A DNA stretch of 13,711 bases from Bacteroidales bacterium UBA3824 (GTDB lineage Bacteria > Bacteroidota > Bacteroidia > Bacteroidales > UBA3824), in contig DGIK01000160.1 in assembly GCA_002393195.1 (NCBI GenBank), forward strand, positions 1 to 13,711. The letters are read 5' to 3'. The notes beneath the pieces are model-generated. The model searched no databases and was not told the DNA's origin. It saw nothing but the letters and a program-made list of their open reading frames with translations. Shown piece by piece: positions 1 to 6,522 of this stretch. Position numbers and translations under genes: made by a program. How positions within the stretch are numbered: position 1 is the stretch's first letter; each line of letters starts with the position of its first letter.

Positions 1-785
1 CCCTTGATGCCGATGATGGTATCGCCAATGTGCATATCGCGACCGATGGCGTATGCGCCGGCGAGTTTCTCAACTTCGCGGATGGCGTCAACCTTGTTGT
101 CAAACTTTTTGCCGTTGACGCTTGCCAATTCGCCCTTCTCAAATTCGAGAGTGATTACAGATTCTTCCTCTTTGGTGCAGTGGGTCGGGTAAGCCTCCTC
201 GGGAAGCGGCTGAGCCGAATTGAGGGTTTCACGACCGCCGATTGACGTACCCCAAAGACCCTTGTTGATAGAGTATTTAGCCTTGTCGAAATTCATCTTG
301 ATGCCCTTCTCTTTGAGGAAAGCGATTTCGTCAACGCGCTGAATGTTGGTTTCGCGCACCAAAGCCTGAACCTTGATTTCGGGGCAGAGAATGTCGAAAA
401 CCATCTCAAAACGCACTTGGTCGTTGCCTGCGCCGGTGCAGCCGTGGGCTATCTTGTCATAGCCGTTGGCCTTGGCATAGTTGGCAACCGTAATTGCCTG
501 AATGATGCGCTCGCTCGATACCGACATCGGGTAAGTATTGTTTTTGAGCATATTGCCAAAAATCATATACTTGACAGTCTTGTCGTAGTATTCCTTGGAA
601 ACGTCGATGCACTCAAACCTCTTTGCGCCGCCTTGGAATGCGCGGTCTTTTGCGGAGGCGATTTCCTCGTCGGAGAATGCGCCCGAATTGATCATCAGGG
701 CCGTAACGTCCTCGCCCTTAGAGGAAAGCAACGTTGTAACCCACGTGGTGTCGAGCCCGCCGCTGTATGCTACTAATGTCTTCAT
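1..785 (-). CDS. argG: Argininosuccinate synthase, C-terminus beyond the left edge
   Basis: Catalyses ATP-dependent condensation of citrulline with aspartate to argininosuccinate, the penultimate step of arginine synthesis, in the cytosol. Reading minus from ATG at 785, 261 codons are in the window and stay open to base 1; the family is usually about 400 residues, so roughly the C-terminal third is missing. Visible motifs are the N-type ATP pyrophosphatase P-loop SGGLDT at residues 8-13 and HGCTGAGNDQVRFE near residues 114-127, the counterpart of the usual HGATGKGNDQVRFE; the Cys-Thr and Ala variants suggest the Bacteroidota subgroup. The gene lies 34 nt after the lipoprotein gene on the same strand, with no promoter-like -7 element between them, so it is probably third in the operon starting near 2200. 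The start is unambiguous because the family begins directly with the P-loop strand. Confidence 0.95.
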   Translation of the reverse strand, partial: MKTLVAYSGGLDTTWVTTLLSSKGEDVTALMINSGAFSDEEIASAKDRAFQGGAKRFECIDVSKEYYDKTVKYMIFGNMLKNNTYPMSVSSERIIQAITVANYAKANGYDKIAHGCTGAGNDQVRFEMVFDILCPEIKVQALVRETNIQRVDEIAFLKEKGIKMNFDKAKYSINKGLWGTSIGGRETLNSAQPLPEEAYPTHCTKEEESVITLEFEKGELASVNGKKFDNKVDAIREVEKLAGAYAIGRDMHIGDTIIGIK

Positions 786-792
786 TTATATT

Positions 793-822
793 TTTGATTT
801 ACGATTATTTGATTTACAATTA
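793..822 (-). repeat. 15-bp tandem duplication over a stop codon
   Basis: Two adjacent 15-bp units, 793-807 (TTTGATTTACGATTA on the plus strand) and 808-822 (TTTGATTTACAATTA), match at 14 of 15 positions. On the coding (minus) strand each unit begins with TAA. The first is the stop codon of the lipoprotein gene and the second is an in-frame second stop five codons later. The duplication fills most of the 34-nt spacer before argG and looks like a replication-slippage product. Confidence 0.85.
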
Positions 823-1515
823 CTTCTGATACTGCCAGCCCGACACATAGTATTTGCCATCCTTGAATGTCAAAGTCGCCTTGATGTTGCTAATCACCTC
901 GGGACGCTCCTCCTCCTCATAGAGTTCGTTCCATTTTGCACGGTTGAGAAGATTGTCGAGTTCGTCGTCGGGACCACCGTAAAGTGTAACGGCGTATTCG
1001 GCAGTTGCGCCTTTTTTGGCAATCAACTTGTCAACAATTGCAAATGTAATTCCCTCGCCGTCGCCGCACGGGAATAGGTACTCGCCGTTTTCATACTTGA
1101 TGTAGCCTTCCTCCACCGACTGGTGCTTGGTGGGCTTTTGACCGAAGAATTTCAGGCACACCTTGTCAACCTCCTTGTCGGAAAGATGAGCGTATTCACC
1201 TTTATCATCCATTTTGAAGGACTCAAATGCATTTATCCACGAATAAAGCACGGCAAAGTCAATCATAATTGTGTCGTGGAGTTTTCCAGCCTCGAATGAG
1301 TTGAGGTGCGCACTCGCAACGTCGGAGAAATACTTGTTGAGCTCCTTGATGTCGATGTCAGGAAATTCTACGGCCTTGGTATCGGCAGACTTTGCCTGTT
1401 CCTTAGCCTGCGGCTCGCCCTGAGCATTGCCGTTGTTCTGATTGGCGGTCTGATTGGAGCAAGCTGTCATAATGCCCAACACCGACACCGCCAAAATTTT
1501 GGTAATTGTTTTCAC
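820..1515 (-). CDS. Lipoprotein of unknown function in the arginine operon
   Basis: A 231-residue protein that I do not recognise. It starts with GTG at 1515 (read as Met), giving a short basic n-region, a hydrophobic stretch and a lipobox ending MTAC with the lipidated Cys at residue 19, so it is a predicted type II signal-peptide lipoprotein. The residues after Cys (SNQTANQNN) are Asn/Gln-rich without an acidic cluster, so it probably faces the periplasm. A low-complexity Q/N/E/A/K linker runs to about residue 48. The remaining part is acidic, mixed alpha/beta in character, with a repeated short theme (KYENGEYLF, TFKDGKYYVSGW near the C-terminus) that suggests beta hairpins. It sits 11 nt after the GNAT gene and 34 nt before argG, all on the minus strand, so it is almost certainly co-transcribed. 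Nothing in the sequence ties it to arginine synthesis. Confidence 0.85.
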   Translation of the reverse strand: MKTITKILAVSVLGIMTACSNQTANQNNGNAQGEPQAKEQAKSADTKAVEFPDIDIKELNKYFSDVASAHLNSFEAGKLHDTIMIDFAVLYSWINAFESFKMDDKGEYAHLSDKEVDKVCLKFFGQKPTKHQSVEEGYIKYENGEYLFPCGDGEGITFAIVDKLIAKKGATAEYAVTLYGGPDDELDNLLNRAKWNELYEEEERPEVISNIKATLTFKDGKYYVSGWQYQK

Positions 1516-1526
1516 GATATAGTTTT

Positions 1527-2153
1527 TTAGTTTTCATCAAATTCTACGAAAACGTTCTTCTCGGCGAACTTTGCCTTTTCATAGAGTTTGTTCCAGTCTT
1601 TGGGACCGGTCTCGATTTCCCACTCGGGGTCGTAGAGCATACCGGTGCAAAGGCAGTTTTTGCGGTTTTTGGCTGTGAGAGTCGGGAAATTGACGCAACT
1701 CTGGCAACCCTTCCAAAACTCGTCGTCGTCGGTAAGCTCGCTGAACGGAACGGGGCTGTAACCGAGTTCGTGGTTGATTTTCATCACTTGAAGACCGGTG
1801 GTAAGACCAAAAATCTTTGCGCCCGGGAACTTCTTGCGGCTCAGACGGAACGCAGTGAACTTTATGGCCTTAGCCACGCCCCTGCCTCTGAACGAGGGAC
1901 TTACAATCAAGCCCGAATTGGCGACAAACTTCTCGTGTCCCCAACTCTCGATGTAGCAGAAGCCAACCCATTGTCCGCCTTCGGTGAGGGCTATTACACC
2001 TTTGCCCTCCTTCATCTTGCCCGAAACGTATTCGGGGGTGCGTTTTGCGATGCCTGTGCCGCGCGCCTTCGCGCTCGACGCCATCTCGTCAACAATCTCC
2101 TGAGAGTACTTGCTGTCGTCTTCTTTCGCGACCCTTACGATTATGTTCTCCAT
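1527..2153 (-). CDS. GNAT acyltransferase, candidate N-acylglutamate synthase
   Basis: A 208-residue GNAT-fold protein that would transfer an acyl group from acyl-CoA. The acetyl-CoA-binding motif A is clear: VSPSFRGRGVAKAI around residues 84-97, with the R-G-R-G-x-A pyrophosphate loop. Downstream is an unusual cysteine cluster, C150-x2-C153-x13-C167-x-C169, typical of a metal-binding or structural site and not part of the basic GNAT core. It is the first gene of a block that ends in argG. In Bacteroidales, arginine synthesis uses succinylated intermediates, and I recall that a GNAT protein next to argG was proposed as the missing N-succinylglutamate synthase in Bacteroides thetaiotaomicron. 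Position and length fit that role here, but the assignment is inference; the GNAT fold itself is well supported. The start ATG at 2153 has a promoter 56 nt upstream and no clear Shine-Dalgarno, as usual for Bacteroidota. Confidence 0.88.
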   Translation of the reverse strand: MENIIVRVAKEDDSKYSQEIVDEMASSAKARGTGIAKRTPEYVSGKMKEGKGVIALTEGGQWVGFCYIESWGHEKFVANSGLIVSPSFRGRGVAKAIKFTAFRLSRKKFPGAKIFGLTTGLQVMKINHELGYSPVPFSELTDDDEFWKGCQSCVNFPTLTAKNRKNCLCTGMLYDPEWEIETGPKDWNKLYEKAKFAEKNVFVEFDEN

Positions 2154-2208
2154 AACTCTTTGATATATTGCTTTTTAGTCTTTTATAGTTTTTTGTTGAA
2201 ATTTAATG

Positions 2209-2240
2209 CAAAGTAACTCTAATATTATAATATACACAAA
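2209..2240 (-). promoter_or_regulatory. Bacteroidota-type promoter of the arginine operon
   Basis: On the minus strand a -33 element TTTG (2240-2237) is followed after 20 nt by TTACTTTG (2216-2209), which matches the Bacteroidota -7 consensus TAnnTTTG at all but one fixed position. Transcription would start near 2200, giving a leader of about 45 nt before the GNAT ATG. Confidence 0.65.
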
Positions 2241-2438
2241 CTTTTGGGCATAAATTTTTGTAAAATTTTTCTTTTTGTTGAAAGTCAGGAATTTATAATG
2301 CAATTTTGTTCGATAATTATGCAATAATTAAAACCCAAAATGAAAAAAAATGCAATTCCAAATGCTCCAATAAAACGAAGCAGTGTTTTTTATACAATTA
2401 AGAAATGCGACACCTGCGAAAAAAAATGTTGCAATTTT

Positions 2439-2470
2439 TTTTAGATTAATTGGGAAAATCATTATATTTG
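2439..2470 (+). promoter_or_regulatory. Promoter of the MFS transporter gene
   Basis: TATATTTG at 2463-2470 is an exact TAnnTTTG -7 element. The -33 position 20 nt upstream lies in a run of T (2439-2442, TTTT for TTTG). The predicted start near 2477 leaves a very short leader before ATG 2491 and argues against any start codon upstream of 2470. Confidence 0.6.
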
Positions 2471-2490
2471 CCGATTGTAATTGTATAGCT

Positions 2491-3750
2491 ATGACTACAC
2501 CAAACGAAAAATCCAACAAGAACATTGCGGCGTTAGTGATGCTTACCATCCTGATGTTTTTGTGGGGCCTCGCCAACAATATGACCGGCACGATGCTCCA
2601 GAATTTCAGGCATATCATCAATATGAGCGACATCCAGGAGAGCATCATCAAATCGGCGTTCCACGCGGCATACCTATTTGCCGCGCTGCCAGCCGTCATA
2701 TACCTTTACAAAAAGCACTCTTACCGAGCCACCATACTCCTCGGGCTGATGTTGTTTGCCATGGGAGCGATGTTTTTCTTCCCTGCCGCGAGCATGGAAA
2801 GTTATCTGGTGTACCTAATTGCAATATACGTGATGGCTACGGGATGCACCGTGCTCGAAACCGTAGCCAATACCTACATCGTGGCAAGCGCACCCACACA
2901 CGACAGAGGCGTATTCAGGCTCAATCTGGCTCAGTCGTTCAATCCGTTGGGCTCGATGCTCGGCATTTTGCTCTGCCAATACATTATGTCCGACAATGCC
3001 ATATACAGCGCAAACGTGGGCGACAACCCAGAAATCATACGCGAGGAGCTCGATTCTATCACAATACTCTACGCCAGTCTTGGCGAATTTCTGCTGGTGC
3101 TGCTGGTGTTGGTGCTGTTTGTGAGCATACCAACCATCAACGATGTGATGATTGGCCACAAATTCAAGGATATTCGCAACTCACTACGCAGACTATTTCA
3201 TATACACGATTTCAGGCGCGGCGTGCTCACTATATTTATATATGTGGGCGCACAGATAGGCGTATGGAGGTTTACAATACCCGCCATCATCGAGCAGGGC
3301 AACAATTACGACCCCGCATTCATATACTCCTGCGCCATGGTGGGATTCGCGGCGTCGAGGTTCTTATTCACCTGGATGATGAAACATTTCAACTACCGCA
3401 AAATCCTCCTCTGGACTTCGATAATTGCAGCCTTGATGAACCTTGCGGTGCTTCTTGGCGACGGCCCGGTAGTAGTGGCGTCCATCATCGGAATCTCCTG
3501 CTGCATGGCGCCAATGTTTCCAACAATATTCGGCATGGCATTGGAAAATACGGGACGCGACATGCAGACCGGCGGTGCCATTCTGGTGATGATGGTGGTG
3601 GGCGGCTCGGTGCTATTTGCCATCCAAAACATACTTGCCGCCAGACTGAGCGCACAGATGTCGTACATCCTGCCTGAAGTGTGCTTCCTTGGAATAGTGG
3701 CATACGCTACATTTGCCCTGTTGCTCTCCGACAAAAAGAACTCCGCCTGA
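2491..3750 (+). CDS. FucP/FHS-type MFS sugar transporter lacking the usual proton-coupling Asp
   Basis: A 419-residue, twelve-helix inner-membrane porter of the fucose-galactose-hexose:H+ symporter family within the major facilitator superfamily. Diagnostic pieces match E. coli FucP by eye: FLWGLANN at residues 23-30 (FucP FLWAVANN), LETVAN at 122-127 carrying the conserved Glu (FucP E135), RLNLAQSFNPLG at 143-154, and VGAQIGVW opening the C-terminal half. FucP Asp46, which works with Glu135 in proton coupling, aligns with Gly33 here (codon GGC; NNMTG against NNLND), and the usual LETxANPY reads LETVANTY. The substrate is probably a hexose or deoxyhexose, but transport may be uncoupled or coupled differently. 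ATG 2491 is chosen because the promoter lies at 2439-2470; the longer frame from 2383 would start upstream of it and adds a non-membrane-like Phe/Lys-rich leader. Confidence 0.88.
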   Translation: MTTPNEKSNKNIAALVMLTILMFLWGLANNMTGTMLQNFRHIINMSDIQESIIKSAFHAAYLFAALPAVIYLYKKHSYRATILLGLMLFAMGAMFFFPAASMESYLVYLIAIYVMATGCTVLETVANTYIVASAPTHDRGVFRLNLAQSFNPLGSMLGILLCQYIMSDNAIYSANVGDNPEIIREELDSITILYASLGEFLLVLLVLVLFVSIPTINDVMIGHKFKDIRNSLRRLFHIHDFRRGVLTIFIYVGAQIGVWRFTIPAIIEQGNNYDPAFIYSCAMVGFAASRFLFTWMMKHFNYRKILLWTSIIAALMNLAVLLGDGPVVVASIIGISCCMAPMFPTIFGMALENTGRDMQTGGAILVMMVVGGSVLFAIQNILAARLSAQMSYILPEVCFLGIVAYATFALLLSDKKNSA

Positions 3751-3751
3751 A

Positions 3752-3771
3752 TTATAAGTAGTTGCTTATAA
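3752..3771. repeat. Small inverted repeat between transporter and barrel genes
   Basis: TTATAAG (3752-3758) and CTTATAA (3765-3771) form a perfect 7-bp hairpin with a 6-nt loop immediately after the transporter stop codon. No T-run follows on the plus strand, so it is not a standard terminator for the upstream gene. It may be an RNA stability or processing element, or simply chance in AT-rich DNA. Confidence 0.4.
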
Positions 3772-3784
3772 AAAATACTAAAAA

Positions 3785-4621
3785 ATGAAAAACAAAATAG
3801 GAAAACTTATATTACTATTGTTGGCGATGATAACAGCCGCCACAGCAAGCGCGCAACAATTGCAAGACGTGGTGTACCTCACCAACGGAAGCGTGATACG
3901 CGGCACTCTCATCGAGCAAGTCCCAAAAGTGAAAATACGCACCTACGACGGCAGCCTGTGGATATTTGACCAAAAGGAAATCGACAAAATAACATCCGAA
4001 CCCGCCGTAAATACCAACAACAATGTGCAGCATTATGATGATCCCGTCACAGAATGGACATCGCGCCCATCAAAGCCCAGAAACAATTACCACAACCTCA
4101 CCTCTGGTTTCAGGATATTCGCCGACCTCTCCATAATGTCGCAGACCAGCTATTACACGTGCAGCGCGATAAGCTACTCAGGCTCTTTTGGTCATCAATT
4201 CTGCCCAAAAATTTACGCAGGCGCAGGCATAGCGGCGCAGGTGTATTTCGACTATTGGTATTACGCCGACCGCACCAACGAAGAACCCGAATTGTATGCG
4301 CAGATGCCCATCTTTGCCGAAGCAAGGTACGACGCTATGGCTTCCAAATGTTCGCCATTCGTCTCATTGAGAGCCGGATACGCCTTTGCCATCGACGAAT
4401 ACAATGACTATTCTGGCGTCTATATAAATCCGAGCGTTGGCGTCCGTTACAAGTCGCTCAACTTCTCCGTAGGACTCGACCTCGTAAAACTCGCCGACCC
4501 GTGGTACTTCGACGAACTGCTCATCAACTTAGAGCACAGGTACACCACGGTCAATTGGCAGAGCAGCGTTATGTTCAAGATAGCATGCGAATGGGGCGGC
4601 AGGAGGTCAACACCGTTTTAG
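3785..4621 (+). CDS. Outer-membrane beta-barrel protein with N-terminal NGS-x-I-x-G domain
   Basis: A 278-residue exported protein. Residues 1-23 form a type I signal peptide (lysines, a Leu-rich core, cleavage after ASA at 21-23). Residues about 28-72 (VVYLTNGSVIRGTLIEQ ... GSLWIFDQKEIDKI) are a small beta domain that is common in Bacteroidota envelope proteins and often precedes a barrel. A polar linker follows, then from about residue 103 alternating aromatic/hydrophobic strands and Gly turns (RIFADLSIMS, SVGVRYKSLNFSVGLDLVKL, WQSSVMFKIACEW) and a C-terminal Phe, all typical of an OM barrel of about eight strands. It lies 34 nt after the MFS gene with no obvious promoter, so it may be co-transcribed with it; a link to sugar uptake is only a guess. 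Specific function unknown. Confidence 0.85.
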   Translation: MKNKIGKLILLLLAMITAATASAQQLQDVVYLTNGSVIRGTLIEQVPKVKIRTYDGSLWIFDQKEIDKITSEPAVNTNNNVQHYDDPVTEWTSRPSKPRNNYHNLTSGFRIFADLSIMSQTSYYTCSAISYSGSFGHQFCPKIYAGAGIAAQVYFDYWYYADRTNEEPELYAQMPIFAEARYDAMASKCSPFVSLRAGYAFAIDEYNDYSGVYINPSVGVRYKSLNFSVGLDLVKLADPWYFDELLINLEHRYTTVNWQSSVMFKIACEWGGRRSTPF

Positions 4622-4641
4622 AAAAAATATTTTTTGGAAAG

Positions 4642-4776
4642 ATGCTCACATTTATAATATGCGTAACGGCAGTGGTATTGACATTTGTAATAATTAGAAA
4701 ACTAAGGATATACCGCCGCCACAAGATGCGCCACAGACGCCTTGCCGCACAGCATGCACACGAAAAACCAATTTAA
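4642..4776 (+). CDS. Possible 44-residue single-TM protein with a basic, His-rich tail
   Basis: A short frame starting with ATG at 4642, 20 nt after the stop of the barrel gene and preceded by GGAAAG, a purine-rich Shine-Dalgarno-like sequence. It encodes a hydrophobic segment at about residues 2-19 (LTFIICVTAVVLTFVII), then a strongly basic tail with several Arg, Lys and His residues, which predicts N-out/C-in topology. Codons look like those of neighbouring genes and the frame ends before the next promoter at 4807. The same frame extends upstream to 4501, but that part lies inside the barrel gene and is only its shadow. No family is recognised. A chance frame remains possible, because 44 codons is short. 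Confidence 0.45.
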   Translation: MLTFIICVTAVVLTFVIIRKLRIYRRHKMRHRRLAAQHAHEKPI

Positions 4777-4806
4777 CGATTTTTTCACAAAAAAGTTAAG
4801 TGTTTT

Positions 4807-4838
4807 TTTGCATTTTAAGCATTTTTAAAGTAAATTTG
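4807..4838 (+). promoter_or_regulatory. Promoter of the Kelch-lipoprotein operon
   Basis: TTTG at 4807-4810, a 20-nt spacer, and TAAATTTG at 4831-4838 give an exact match to the Bacteroidota -33/-7 consensus. Transcription would start near 4845, about 30 nt before ATG 4876. No other -7-like element is seen in a gap until after 10341, so this promoter probably serves five genes. Confidence 0.75.
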
Positions 4839-4875
4839 CACGCTGTATAAAGGTATTACACGTTTGGCCAAAACA

Positions 4876-6507
4876 ATGAAAAAACTAATTCCTGCAATAA
4901 TCACGCTATGTGCATCAATGCTTGCCGGCTGCCAGATAGACGACGAGATGCACACAATTTATGACGTCTATTACAAGACCGCATTTACCACCGACAGCAC
5001 CAACGCCGTGCTCAGTAGCGCAGCCAAGGCAGACAGCCTCGACAAAAGGTGGGACGAATGGATAACAGTGAAAGGCGGCTTCGAATATGTCAATTCCGAC
5101 ATCGTAGAATACGGACACTGCTGGGTAAAGGGCGACGGTCTGCCCGTCATCAACAAGCAAGCGACCAACTGCGTCGCCTTCTACAACACGCCCAACTCCA
5201 AGGAATCATTCTATTCGACCATCAAAGGCCTCGAATGTGAAACTCAATACTCCGTGCGCAGCTACGTGAAGACACAGGACGGACGCATCGGCTACAATCC
5301 CGAAATACTCGTTGTAACCACCGACCACCCGCACGACAAATGGTTTGAGACACAGGGCTTCCTCAATAGTTCGATTATAGCCAACCGCTCCGATTGTGTC
5401 AACATAATGACAGTAATCAACGGCGACACGCTCACATTCTTCGGCATGGGACGCTCCGGCGCTATCAATTACAACGACATGTGGTGCTACAGCTCCAAGA
5501 AGAAAACATACGAACAAATACCACCCGTCAAAAGCCACACGGGAGAGATTATGGCGTTGTGGGGCGCAGTGGGATTTGTAATCAACTACATAGAAAACGA
5601 CATTGCACACCACCTCCTATACGTAGGCTGCGGCTGCTCCAAACCGTCCGGCGACCTCAAAATCACCGATTACAACAAAAAATTCTTCGTCTATGACATC
5701 GACACACGCCAATGGGCGGAGGTAAGCTACCTCGGCGACCATGACAATGTATGGCTCACCGAGCCGTTCACCGGACAGCCACGCACCGGCGGCATAGGAT
5801 TCGCGATAAGGGAATGGGGATTTGTAGGACTTGGCGAGTTTCAAAACGGCAACACAAAAGCATACCACTCCGACATTTACCTATTCATGATGGCAAGGGA
5901 CGAAAAGAAACAATACACCCCAACAAGCGGATATTTCAACCCGATGACAGACGATTTTGGCTTTGGCGGACGCTCCGGCGCATCGGTGGTAGTTGTAGAA
6001 GACAATGCCTACATCATGGGTGGTGTTGGCACCAAGAAAAATGACAACAAGGAGGAAACCGTATATTACGACGACTTCATCCCCTGCCGTTTCACAATGC
6101 CAATCAACAGCCGCCCCGACTCCTACACATTCACATGGCCGCAGCCCGACAAGCTCATCCGCATCAACGAAAAATTGGACGACAACCCCAATGACGACCA
6201 TAAAGTGTTTAAGCCAAGGGCATACGCCTCTGCATTCTCCGTGAATGGTTCGGTATTCTTCGGCATGGGCGAAGGCGTAGATGAAAACGGCAACAACGAA
6301 TATTATTCCGACATGGTAAAATTTGACCTCGACGTCAATTACAGCCCGATAATATGCGCACCCTATCAAAACGCCGACAGCCCGGCAAGCCGTGCGTCCC
6401 GCGCCATAGTAATCAACGGCGGCGACAGGACATTCGTAGTAGGCGGTCAACAAGATAGCGAAGGCAACATTACATACAACAGCACAGAATGGGTGTATCG
6501 TCCATAA
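4876..6507 (+). CDS. Surface-type Kelch beta-propeller lipoprotein
   Basis: A 543-residue lipoprotein, first gene of the operon. ATG 4876 gives a compact signal peptide (MKKLIPAIITLCASMLAGC) with lipobox LAGC and lipidated Cys19; a TTG start 12 nt upstream is less likely. After Cys comes QIDDE, very close to the Q-K-D-D-E lipoprotein export signal described in Capnocytophaga, so it is probably flipped to the cell surface. Residues about 60-150 look like one fibronectin-III-like domain (EYGHCW ... LECETQYSVRSYVKTQDGRIGY). From about 160 to the end there are Kelch-like blades with hydrophobic strands ending in Gly pairs: INGDTLTFFGMG, EWGFVGLG, DNAYIMGGVG, VNGSVFFGMGEG, DRTFVVGGQ, each followed by a variable loop and a Tyr/Trp strand. 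Such propellers bind proteins or glycans, and some (NanM type) are sugar epimerases. Catalytic function is not assignable here. Confidence 0.85.
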   Translation: MKKLIPAIITLCASMLAGCQIDDEMHTIYDVYYKTAFTTDSTNAVLSSAAKADSLDKRWDEWITVKGGFEYVNSDIVEYGHCWVKGDGLPVINKQATNCVAFYNTPNSKESFYSTIKGLECETQYSVRSYVKTQDGRIGYNPEILVVTTDHPHDKWFETQGFLNSSIIANRSDCVNIMTVINGDTLTFFGMGRSGAINYNDMWCYSSKKKTYEQIPPVKSHTGEIMALWGAVGFVINYIENDIAHHLLYVGCGCSKPSGDLKITDYNKKFFVYDIDTRQWAEVSYLGDHDNVWLTEPFTGQPRTGGIGFAIREWGFVGLGEFQNGNTKAYHSDIYLFMMARDEKKQYTPTSGYFNPMTDDFGFGGRSGASVVVVEDNAYIMGGVGTKKNDNKEETVYYDDFIPCRFTMPINSRPDSYTFTWPQPDKLIRINEKLDDNPNDDHKVFKPRAYASAFSVNGSVFFGMGEGVDENGNNEYYSDMVKFDLDVNYSPIICAPYQNADSPASRASRAIVINGGDRTFVVGGQQDSEGNITYNSTEWVYRP

Positions 6508-6522
6508 AACAACAGAAAAGAC

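Larger units (their letters stand above)
2154..2490. other. Divergent AT-rich intergenic region
   Basis: A 337-bp stretch between the minus-strand arginine block and the plus-strand MFS gene. It is strongly AT-rich and holds one promoter for each direction (about 2209-2240 minus, about 2439-2470 plus). The middle, about 2245-2435, holds long A and T runs and one 34-codon plus-strand frame (2340-2444) that I do not accept as a gene. I see no ARG-box-like dyad or other operator that I can defend. Confidence 0.7.

Noticed and set aside
1506..2216. A 236-codon plus-strand frame opposite the GNAT gene
   Set aside because: It is antisense to a gene with clear GNAT motifs and has no promoter or motif of its own.
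2383..2490. An N-terminal extension of the MFS protein by 36 residues from an ATG at 2383
   Set aside because: The -7 element at 2463-2470 lies inside it, the extension is encoded by AT-rich intergenic-like DNA, and ATG 2491 gives the normal FucP-type N-terminus.
2481..3677. A 398-codon plus-strand open frame overlapping the MFS gene
   Set aside because: It is the shifted-frame shadow of the transporter, with Arg/His-rich low-hydrophobicity content and no recognisable motif.
4777..4806. A possible terminator from A and T runs before the Kelch promoter
   Set aside because: The pairing is only A-T, has alternative registers and no GC core, so it cannot be told from AT-rich background.
4864..4875. 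A TTG start adding four residues to the Kelch lipoprotein
   Set aside because: ATG 4876 gives a compact signal peptide; TTG is a rare start and adds nothing to the signal.
5881..6453. A 190-codon minus-strand frame opposite the Kelch gene
   Set aside because: It is antisense to Kelch blades and has no start context or family features.
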